IMG/VR virus record: IMGVR_UViG_3300004448_000019
Coordinates: 1 to 20,321 of that record
DNA length: 20,321 bases
Reading direction: 5' to 3' (one strand)
From: a virus
Positions within the stretch are counted from its first letter, which is position 1. Each line of letters begins with the position of its first letter. The notes beneath the pieces were generated by a model. The model had not been told where the DNA came from. It saw only the letters and a program-made list of their open reading frames with translations, and ran no database searches. Below, one piece after another: positions 14,952 through 20,321 of this stretch. Both the position numbers and the translations under genes were made by a program.

Positions 14952-16227
14952 TTTTAACCTTATCAATTAGCGAGTCCTTTTCGTTTTCCTCTCCTGGTTT
15001 TGGGTCGTCCCCCTCCGGTGTTAATGCCTCCGGTGTTTCCTTTTCCTCAACCGGTGTTCCGTATTTCTCAGTTATGTAAGTAGTTGGCAACGTATAGAAC
15101 GCCAACAACTCTTTGTCGATCTCGAATTGCTCTCCAATACTCAACACCTCCGTGGTATCAAACATAAAGCGCCCTGTTATGTTATACCCGTGGTACTGTC
15201 TCAGAAACGGAATAAAACAATCGTTTACCCACGATTCCATCCAACGCGAATCGCTTTTGGCAATTTGGTTTGTTGTGTTCTCGTGAACCTCAGATTGTGA
15301 ACGGCTGCTCCCGTCGTCCATTGTCATTGTTGACCCTAAAATCAATTTGGACATTTCAGAATTTAAACGCTCGATTTGTTTGTCAAACGTTTGGTGCGAA
15401 TCCGTAGATGATCCCGCCACCATTTCCACTTCGTCGTCGGTATTGATCACCGCCCAGGTTGACGACTCCATGTTCTCCAACATTTCCGCCATGTTGTCCC
15501 GTGTTTCTGCGTCCCGAACGTTGGTTTTGCCAACCCTTAACGGTGTGCCGTAAATGTCGGTATAGTCCGCCCACGCGCCCAAAGCTGTTTTTTTGTAAAC
15601 AGTTAATGGCACCGCTTTTGATAAAATCCCTAAGTCGTTCGGGTTTCCTGCGGGTAACACCCAAGCCGCAAACGATGAAAAAGCCTTTCCCGTTGTTGAT
15701 GTGGACGCGTCACGAACTAACGATTTTTGTGCATAGACAAACTCACGCGGTACAACGTCCACGGTTTCGAAATCCCCGTTCCCGTTTTTGTCTCCGAACT
15801 GTAACAAACTAAAACCAAAGAATTTAGAGTCCAAAGCGTGCGACATCGCATCCACAAACCATTGTTTGTCGATCATTGCGGTTTGGTCCTCGATTTCCTC
15901 GCCCTTTTCGTCTACAATTTTGAAGTCCGAACCGGTGGTTTTTTGCTTTCTCGCCTCTATTAGTGCGTACAAATGAGCATCCAAAACAGCGTCGTTGTAA
16001 ACCCTTATCAAATCCTCATTTAGTGGGTAGTACGGGTTTTCAAAGTCCTCAATTGCCGATTTCCACAACGAAATTGAATTATGGAAACGGTACAATTGAT
16101 TGTGAATAATTTTATTCATTATCCTTTTAGCCTTTGTGCGTCCTTGCTTGGATTGGTCGCTCTTGACGTTATCAAGTTCGTTTCTTAGGTGCGAAATTTG
16201 CGTTTCCAACGCTTTTATATTTGCCAT
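14935..16227 (-). CDS. Portal protein, Mu gp29-like (DUF935)
   Basis: A 430-aa portal, forming the dodecameric channel at the head vertex through which DNA is packaged. The N-terminal region is a charged coiled coil. The core follows the DUF935 pattern: DLIRVYNDAVLDAHLYALIE near residue 75-95, then FFGFSLLQFGD, then VVPREFVY, and in the second half QIERLNSEMSKLILGSTMT. The C-terminus is acidic and disordered (rich in Pro, Glu, Asp). Position after the terminase and before a MuF protein is the Mu order. The ATG at 16227 lies two bases after the preceding stop. The gene overlaps the next by 17 bases. Confidence 0.9.
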   Translation of the reverse strand: MANIKALETQISHLRNELDNVKSDQSKQGRTKAKRIMNKIIHNQLYRFHNSISLWKSAIEDFENPYYPLNEDLIRVYNDAVLDAHLYALIEARKQKTTGSDFKIVDEKGEEIEDQTAMIDKQWFVDAMSHALDSKFFGFSLLQFGDKNGNGDFETVDVVPREFVYAQKSLVRDASTSTTGKAFSSFAAWVLPAGNPNDLGILSKAVPLTVYKKTALGAWADYTDIYGTPLRVGKTNVRDAETRDNMAEMLENMESSTWAVINTDDEVEMVAGSSTDSHQTFDKQIERLNSEMSKLILGSTMTMDDGSSRSQSEVHENTTNQIAKSDSRWMESWVNDCFIPFLRQYHGYNITGRFMFDTTEVLSIGEQFEIDKELLAFYTLPTTYITEKYGTPVEEKETPEALTPEGDDPKPGEENEKDSLIDKVKNVFNS

Positions 16228-16229
16228 TG

Positions 16230-16640
16230 TTAATAGTGATTATTTTTAGAGGCTGACCCGTAACGAATTGAAATACCTCGTTCCGGCTCTGCTAACTGTT
16301 GCAATGATGGTTGGATTTTACCCGAGGCACATTCGTTCGCCCATTCGTTTGCGTTCTTAAATGAAATCACCCTGTTTTCCGGTAAAGCATCAAACGCGAT
16401 TCTCTCACAAAGGAAATACAACGACACCGCAATGGTGTGTTTTAACAACGTTCTATGGCGGTTCGGTGCTGTTTTCGCAAACTCAACCGCAACGTCGTAT
16501 CGTTGGCGCAACTTTTCCGAAATATGCTCGATTGCGTCGTCAATTGCAGCGTCCAAAACGGTTTGGTCGCCCTCAGTTATTTGGTTTAGGTCCTCCGGTG
16601 TTACGTAGTTTTCAAGGTCCGACTGCTCAATAAATGCCAT
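16230..16640 (-). CDS. Mu gp36-like head/adaptor protein (DUF1320-like)
   Basis: A 136-aa protein between large terminase and portal. It has a mostly helical start (the segment beginning MAFIEQSDLENYV), a helix with SEKLRQRYD and a central hydrophobic helix with a Cys-Glu-Arg. This pattern and the length resemble the Mu gp36 family, which in Mu-like phages belongs to the head-neck genes. I place the start at the ATG at 16640, one base after the terminase stop. A longer reading from GTG at 16661 overlaps the terminase and is less likely. The family call comes from overall pattern and context, so confidence is moderate. Confidence 0.55.
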   Translation of the reverse strand: MAFIEQSDLENYVTPEDLNQITEGDQTVLDAAIDDAIEHISEKLRQRYDVAVEFAKTAPNRHRTLLKHTIAVSLYFLCERIAFDALPENRVISFKNANEWANECASGKIQPSLQQLAEPERGISIRYGSASKNNHY

Positions 16641-16641
16641 C

Positions 16642-18153
16642 TTAAATTCTGTTTTTGCCACGATTCAAAACACGGCGTTTGCCAATTTTGTGTTCGTGCC
16701 TGTTGTTCCCGTTAATATACGATAAATAGTCGACTTTGAACGCGTGAATGTGTACGTAGTCGTTGGCGTCACTTGTATGCCCGAAACGCTCAAAAGAAAC
16801 GCCGCTTTCCTTGTCTCTCGTCTTTGCTTTGTGCTTTGTCCCGTCCGGTGCTTCAACAACATTAAGGTAGTCCGCAACGGTTGTTGTGCATTGCGAACCG
16901 ATCACTATTTCCAAATGCGGGTGACGCCCTGCGAATACGTCGTTTACAAACTCACCCCTCGATTTCACGTTAGGGTTTTGATTAGGTAGCATTACAACCG
17001 GATTGAAACGCTCCAAATGCTTTTCTGCTAACGTGAAAAAGTTCTGCCCTTTCTCCAATTTCGCATCCGCTTTTTTCGACGTCCTGTCCCCTGTAATTAC
17101 CACGCTTTCGGTGTGGTCACGGTATCGTTCTCTAAACTCTGCGCAAACGTCCACCAACGTGTTTTTTGGGTGTTCCAACAATATTTCGTCGATTTGATGT
17201 ATAGATGTTTTTTCGCCCTGGTGCAATTGGTGAATTGTTAGCGTTAAATACGGGTTGACGTTTTCGTCAAATGACAATAACAACGGTAAAGTTGGGTCGT
17301 ACTCAGTCGGTTTAACGTTGTCCGACATTTTAAAAGTTTTGTAGAATGGCGCATCGTTTGCCCTGTTACCCCAATGACCCAATGCAAACACCTGGTAATA
17401 GTATGGATTGTCAATTTTTAGCGTTTCTAACTGCGCAATAAATGTGTCGGTCACAAACGGGTTGTTGTGATACGTGGACCAAATCGACGTGTACTTTAAT
17501 TGAACAGGCTCGATTTTGCCGGTTTTCGGGTTTCTTCGTTCTGTTACTATCGACGATTTAAACGTCTTTAGAGTTGTTTTAGCAAAGAATTTTTTGTATA
17601 ACCAAAACGATTCGAAGTCCTCGCCGTGTGTTTCCGGGTTGAACGAAAACAATTGCTGTAAATGTGGCGCCACGATCTCTCCCCCGTGTTCCCTCGGTTC
17701 CATGTTTCCACGTAATGAGGTGGAAACCGTCACCCACGCGCTTTCACTTATTTGGTTTCCCTCCTCGAACCACGCGAACGTGGGTTCCTTTATACCCCGC
17801 AGCTTCTCGGGCTTGTCTAGTCCCCTACAAATGAATTTACCACCCGTCACCGTGTTGGTTATTTCCATAGGGTTTTTTGTAAAATGGAAATGATCAATAA
17901 CACCGAACGTTTCGCACTCGTCCCGTATCGCTTCCCACATACTGTCCTTTATGTCTGCGTAAACGTTTCGGATCAAAACACATTTAAACCCTGGGTCCGT
18001 GAATGATTTAATAATGAGGTAACGCAAGACCGCAATTGATTTCCCACCACCACGACCACCCCAATTGAAAATGATGTCGTCCCGGTTGTTTTCCATCGAC
18101 CAAAACGGTTCGTTGACAACCTCGCGCCATTTAGGCAAATTGATCTCAACCAT
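16642..18153 (-). CDS. Terminase large subunit
   Basis: A 503-aa DNA-packaging motor, PBSX/Mu-type terminase. The N-terminal ATPase has Walker A GGRGGGKS at residues 32-39 and a Walker B-like strand ending in acidic residues (TFAWFEEGNQ, about 125-134). SFNPET at about 169 fits the coupling motif. The C-terminal RNase H-like nuclease is shown by the acidic strand LLSFDENVNP (Asp295) and by TGDRT (Asp355). The length is normal and no key residue appears lost. It translocates DNA into the prohead through the portal encoded two genes downstream. It is tightly coupled to the small subunit upstream and the gp36-like gene downstream. Confidence 0.95.
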   Translation of the reverse strand: MVEINLPKWREVVNEPFWSMENNRDDIIFNWGGRGGGKSIAVLRYLIIKSFTDPGFKCVLIRNVYADIKDSMWEAIRDECETFGVIDHFHFTKNPMEITNTVTGGKFICRGLDKPEKLRGIKEPTFAWFEEGNQISESAWVTVSTSLRGNMEPREHGGEIVAPHLQQLFSFNPETHGEDFESFWLYKKFFAKTTLKTFKSSIVTERRNPKTGKIEPVQLKYTSIWSTYHNNPFVTDTFIAQLETLKIDNPYYYQVFALGHWGNRANDAPFYKTFKMSDNVKPTEYDPTLPLLLSFDENVNPYLTLTIHQLHQGEKTSIHQIDEILLEHPKNTLVDVCAEFRERYRDHTESVVITGDRTSKKADAKLEKGQNFFTLAEKHLERFNPVVMLPNQNPNVKSRGEFVNDVFAGRHPHLEIVIGSQCTTTVADYLNVVEAPDGTKHKAKTRDKESGVSFERFGHTSDANDYVHIHAFKVDYLSYINGNNRHEHKIGKRRVLNRGKNRI

Positions 18154-18536
18154 TAAACCGTCGGGATTTCCTGGTCTTGGTCGTCATCCGATACGGGTTT
18201 ATTTATCGCAAATTGTACCGTTGTGACTTTGGTGTCAACTTCTGTTTTCTCAATGTACCCGCGTTTTTTGCCTTTTGTTTTAAGGTAGAAAATTATAGAT
18301 GTCTCTTTTTGCTCTTTGATGTTTTCTAATAGTTTACTCTCGGCAAAATCGAGTGCCACGTCCCCGACAGATTCAACGTCTTTTTTGAATTCCTCGTCTG
18401 TCTTTATCCAATGATAAAATTGAGTCGTCGAAATGTCTGTTTCTTTGCACGCTGTCGTAACTATCCCCAACGATTTCACGAGTGCTTTTAACACTCGCTT
18501 TTTATTGTGTACGGTTTTATTTGTCTTTGTAGGCAT
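18153..18536 (-). CDS. Terminase small subunit (putative)
   Basis: A 127-aa protein directly upstream of the large terminase, ending in a one-base stop/start overlap (TAATG). The N-terminal half carries a helix-turn-helix-like segment (about residues 15-45, including TTACKETDISTTQFYHWI), as in small terminase subunits that recognise packaging sites. The rest is charged and helical, suitable for oligomerisation. The ATG at 18536 is preferred over one at 18599: the extra 21 residues would be encoded by the terminator hairpin and the preceding attC-like site, and the basic segment after the chosen ATG is a natural N-terminus. The call rests on position plus the HTH; the sequence alone is not decisive. 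Confidence 0.65.
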   Translation of the reverse strand: MPTKTNKTVHNKKRVLKALVKSLGIVTTACKETDISTTQFYHWIKTDEEFKKDVESVGDVALDFAESKLLENIKEQKETSIIFYLKTKGKKRGYIEKTEVDTKVTTVQFAINKPVSDDDQDQEIPTV

Positions 18537-18558
18537 GTCTTTTTTTTTGGTAATATAC

Positions 18559-18581
18559 GAAAAACGCCATTGAAACGGCGT
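18559..18581 (-). terminator. Terminator hairpin duplicating the core of palindrome 4
   Basis: The 18-base block at 18564-18581 is an exact direct copy of 18598-18615, the heart of attC-like site 4. Each copy folds ACGCC with GGCGT around an eight-base loop. On the minus strand the downstream copy is followed at once by a T run, giving a rho-independent terminator between the cassette-like array and the terminase genes. Confidence 0.55.
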
Positions 18582-18629
18582 ATAACATTCAGCAAACACG
18601 CCATTGAAACGGCGTTTGCTTCAATGTTA
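18580..18629 (-). repeat. attC-like palindrome 4
   Basis: Minus strand: TAAC (18629-18626), spacer ATTGA, stem AGCAAACGCC, loop GTTTCAAT, stem GGCGTGTTTGCT with a two-base bulge, spacer GAAT, then GTTATAC (18586-18580). ATAACATT and AATGTTAT close the whole element as a further outer stem. Spacers and boxes closely match site 1 (TAAC-RTTGA and ATT/AAT-GTTATAC), although the stem sequences differ. Confidence 0.62.
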
Positions 18630-18632
18630 TCA

Positions 18633-18866
18633 TTAATTGAGAAACTTCTCTTTTATTAATAATTCTCTAGCTTCCTCGTGTGTAGTGTATTCGTTTGTTT
18701 TCAGTAAGTGAATTACAGCAGTGTAGTCATTCATATTTCCACTAGCTACCTTTCTCCATCCTTTACCTTTTATTTGTAGCATAAAGGCACATTTACCGTT
18801 CCTTTTACGTCCTGTAAACTCGTAGGCTGTTCTATGTATTAAATCGTTTTTCTTGAATGTGTGCAT
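18633..18866 (-). CDS. 77-aa basic protein, unknown
   Basis: No family recognised. The N-terminal half is Lys/Arg-rich with beta-like stretches (for example CAFMLQIKGKGWRKV). The C-terminal half looks helical and ends in a charged segment. No membrane segment or signal peptide is visible. The ATG at 18866 follows the leader ACTAAACTTAATAAATATG, which resembles that of the preceding ORF. The stop codon lies four bases before the TAAC box of attC-like site 4. It is the last unit of the cassette-like array before the terminase genes. Confidence 0.6.
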   Translation of the reverse strand: MHTFKKNDLIHRTAYEFTGRKRNGKCAFMLQIKGKGWRKVASGNMNDYTAVIHLLKTNEYTTHEEARELLIKEKFLN

Positions 18867-18890
18867 ATTTATTAAGTTTAGTATAGTAAT

Positions 18891-19016
18891 GATAACAAGA
18901 TGTATAAAATAATAAGGCTCGACCTATCTCAATTCAATATTAAACAAGCTACTTAGTTAACATTTTCGCTTGTAAGGTTTGCTTAGTATGCCTTACTATT
19001 CATACATTAACCGTTA
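18891..19016 (-). repeat. attC-like palindrome 3 (long form)
   Basis: Minus strand: TAAC (19016-19013), spacer GGTTA, an 18-base arm at 19007-18990, a 71-base centre, a 19-base arm at 18918-18900, spacer CTT, then GTTATC (18896-18891). The arms pair along nearly their whole length with one G-T wobble and one single-base bulge. The centre holds no gene. The total of about 126 bases is inside the known size range of attC sites. Confidence 0.58.
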
Positions 19017-19214
19017 GCTTTCATTTTTAATAGCTTCTTTATAAAGCTCTTTGTTGTCTGTGTCTTGTAGTTCACAGTTACCGCTTTTAAGTACTGGACA
19101 GTCTACATCACAGCCGTAAGTCATTCCATATTTATAGCAGTCACTCATTACGCTTGATGCGGTAACCCCTAAGTCTTGTTCTGTAATAGCTTTTGCAAAT
19201 TCTAGTTTTCCCAT
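19014..19214 (-). CDS. 66-aa cysteine-containing protein, unknown
   Basis: No family recognised. The central part carries four cysteines (residues 26, 35, 39 and 47; two appear as CDVDC), a spacing that could bind a metal or form disulfides. There is no signal peptide or membrane segment. The ATG at 19214 sits in the leader ACTAAACTTTATTAATATG, nearly identical to the leader of the next ORF. Its stop codon TAA is itself the first three bases of the TAAC box of attC-like site 3, so ORF and site are fused end to end. Coding status is supported by a clean ORF filling the gap between two sites; function is unknown. Confidence 0.6.
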   Translation of the reverse strand: MGKLEFAKAITEQDLGVTASSVMSDCYKYGMTYGCDVDCPVLKSGNCELQDTDNKELYKEAIKNES

Positions 19215-19252
19215 ATTAATAAAGTTTAGTGGTTAGCAATCCAAAACGGAAA

Positions 19253-19306
19253 GCTAACAATTTGTATAATGTAACTCGTTCCTCGCTCCACATACAAGGA
19301 GCGTTA
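19253..19306 (-). repeat. attC-like palindrome 2
   Basis: Minus strand: TAAC (19306-19303), spacer GCTCC, stem TTGTAT, a 24-base centre, stem ATACAA, spacer ATT, then GTTAGC (19258-19253). The spacer plus centre can instead fold a local hairpin, CGCTCC with GGAGCG (19303-19284). The GTTAGC box can also pair with GCTAAC at 19237-19232, forming a second small hairpin in the leader of the next gene. The architecture matches sites 1, 3 and 4, though its stem is the shortest. Confidence 0.5.
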
Positions 19307-19319
19307 TAAACTACAAAAA

Positions 19320-19538
19320 TTAAAAAGGCATAGATTCATCAATCTCCTCACCTATTTGTTTTTGTTCTTGTTCCTTTTCGCTCTGCTTCTTCGTGTACTC
19401 TTTATATTCTTCCTCGCTCATACCTTCCATTTGTTGGTTCTGTTGGTACTCTGGGTTGCTGTGGTGTCCGTAAAATGCGTGGTCAGAACTATTATCGAAA
19501 CCCGTCATCATTCTCCCGAAATCGCTATATTTTTCCAT
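19320..19538 (-). CDS. 72-aa protein ending in an SSB-like acidic tip
   Basis: I do not recognise a family. The protein is polar, Gln- and Glu-rich and probably largely disordered, and ends EEIDESMPF. An acidic run closing in Pro-Phe is the hallmark of the C-terminal tip by which bacterial SSB recruits partner proteins, so it may bind the same host partners; that is inference. I chose the ATG at 19538. An in-frame ATG at 19661 would add 41 residues, but it lies inside the end of the methyltransferase gene and would run through attC-like site 1. The chosen start lies just after that site's GTTATAC box, as expected for a cassette ORF. No signal peptide or membrane segment is visible in the 72-aa form; the longer form would have a hydrophobic stretch. 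Confidence 0.55.
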   Translation of the reverse strand: MEKYSDFGRMMTGFDNSSDHAFYGHHSNPEYQQNQQMEGMSEEEYKEYTKKQSEKEQEQKQIGEEIDESMPF

Positions 19539-19561
19539 ATCTACTTTTTTAATTTGTGCGT

Positions 19562-19614
19562 GTATAACAATATACATAAGCCATGCTACGCACAGGCTCA
19601 TGTACTCAACGTTA
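19562..19614 (-). repeat. attC-like palindrome 1
   Basis: On the minus strand: TAAC (19614-19611), spacer GTTGAG, stem TACATGAGCC, a 12-base loop, stem GGCTTATGTA, spacer TATT, then GTTATAC (19568-19562). The stem arms pair over ten positions with one G-T wobble. Terminal TAAC/GTTA boxes, short unequal spacers and an imperfect stem are the layout of an integron attC site. It lies between the methyltransferase and the next ORF in the same orientation as three further sites. Box and stem are seen; recombination function is inferred. Confidence 0.6.
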
Positions 19615-19623
19615 CCCTTAATA

Positions 19624-20289
19624 TTAAAAAAGGGATAGTGATGTTGCAAATAATCTTTCATTCGCTACTTTGCAGTAATCTTCTTCAATTTCAAAGCAAA
19701 TACAATTCCTTTCTTTTTGTCTACTTGCAATCGCAGTTCCACAACTCCCAGCAAAAGTATCCAAAACTAAATCACCTTTGTTACTGCTTTTTTCAATCAA
19801 ATAGCTTATTAGGTTAATTGGTTTCTCTGTTGGGTGGTTTTCATTCTGTGTTCTTTTAGCTTTTAGTATATTAGAATCACGCCCACCTTTCAATTTTTTT
19901 GTTCCGTTACTACAGAAAAGTATCATTTCATATTTCGGTGCATAATCTCCTTCAAGGTCACCCATTCCAGTATTGTTCTTTTCCCAAATCAAAATATTTT
20001 TCACATTAAATAAAGCACCTACTTCTTGCTTAAATTTATCTATGTGATGCCACGAGCAAAAAATGTAAAGGTGTGCTTCGTCTTTACAAACACGTTTTAG
20101 TTCTTTAACCCAACCACCCAACCAATCAAGGTTCGTGTCGTTTTGGATACTTTTATGTTTTACTTTTCGGTGGTTGCTTTGAAATGCCATTCCGTAAGGT
20201 GGGTCAGTTACTACTAAGTCAACGCTATCATTTGCAATACGCTTCGTGCCTATTTGCCAATCTTCGTTATAAATCGTTTGTTCTGTCAT
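19624..20289 (-). CDS. DNA adenine/cytosine-N4 methyltransferase
   Basis: A 221-aa S-adenosylmethionine-dependent DNA methyltransferase of the N6-adenine/N4-cytosine class. The catalytic motif IV DPPY is at residues 29-32, and the cofactor-binding motif I (DTFAGSCGTA) is at about 177-186. HPTEKP, typical just ahead of motif X, is at 152-157. Motif IV before motif I is the beta-class order, and the length suits a compact solitary enzyme. No restriction endonuclease lies beside it, so self-protection or regulation is likelier than a complete restriction system. The ATG at 20289 follows an AT-rich leader without Shine-Dalgarno. The ORF ends ten bases before an attC-like palindrome, and its leader begins with GTTACCC at the window edge, so it reads as the first unit of a cassette-like array. 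Family call is firm; modified base and target are not visible. Confidence 0.93.
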   Translation of the reverse strand: MTEQTIYNEDWQIGTKRIANDSVDLVVTDPPYGMAFQSNHRKVKHKSIQNDTNLDWLGGWVKELKRVCKDEAHLYIFCSWHHIDKFKQEVGALFNVKNILIWEKNNTGMGDLEGDYAPKYEMILFCSNGTKKLKGGRDSNILKAKRTQNENHPTEKPINLISYLIEKSSNKGDLVLDTFAGSCGTAIASRQKERNCICFEIEEDYCKVANERLFATSLSLF

Positions 20290-20321
20290 ATTAAATCTTT
20301 TTTAAAACTAAGGGTAACACT

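Noticed and set aside
18559-19614. A CRISPR array.
   Set aside because: The repeated elements share design but not sequence, are irregularly spaced and are separated by ORFs.
19356-19817. A 153-aa plus-strand hydrophobic open frame.
   Set aside because: It is antisense to the methyltransferase and the 72-aa gene and crosses an attC-like site; its Leu/Phe richness reflects the complement of Lys/Glu codons.

Overview
This window looks like part of a double-stranded DNA tailed phage or prophage of a Bacteroidetes (Flavobacteria-like) host. The evidence is a contractile-tail, Mu-type virion gene set, AT-rich leaders without Shine-Dalgarno sequences (several genes start in the context TTAAAATG), and one good Bacteroidetes-type promoter (TTTG, 19-base spacer, TACTTTTG). 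The host call is inference. Every gene I accept is on the minus strand except one small ribbon-helix-helix gene, so the text below follows transcription, from high to low coordinates.

20321-18580: a low-GC run of four small units: a DNA methyltransferase and three short unknown proteins. Each ORF is followed by an imperfect palindrome of one design: TAAC, 5-6 bases, a stem with variable centre, 3-4 bases, then GTTA. That is the layout of integron attC sites. The first unit also begins with GTTACCC at the window edge. I read this as an integron-cassette-like array, without a visible integrase, joined to the phage packaging module.

18536-9965: packaging, head-neck and part of the tail: small and large terminase, a gp36-like adaptor, a Mu gp29-type portal, a MuF protein with an AT-rich C-terminal zinc metallopeptidase domain (a probable polymorphic toxin) plus a small downstream partner, a tail-completion-like protein, a tail-terminator-like protein, baseplate J, an unknown protein and a probable tail fibre. 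9831-9968 holds the only plus-strand gene, a 45-aa ribbon-helix-helix protein.

9758-5817: ClpP-type prohead protease with scaffold-like tail, major capsid protein, a terminator, a small Lys-rich protein, tail sheath and tail tube, then another terminator. Baseplate J before the protease/capsid genes is an unusual order, and no tape-measure gene is present here.

5727-1: early or replication-type genes. A protein with an SSB-like acidic tip (ending NDELPF) and an 82-aa unknown are followed by about 190 bases with no gene but four back-to-back hairpins and a strong terminator, probably a structured noncoding RNA. After a promoter at 4438-4468 comes a tightly overlapping operon: a membrane protein, an SMC/RecF-like ATPase, a small HTH protein, three small unknowns, a superfamily 2 helicase with a zinc ribbon, and the start of a further gene cut by the window edge.
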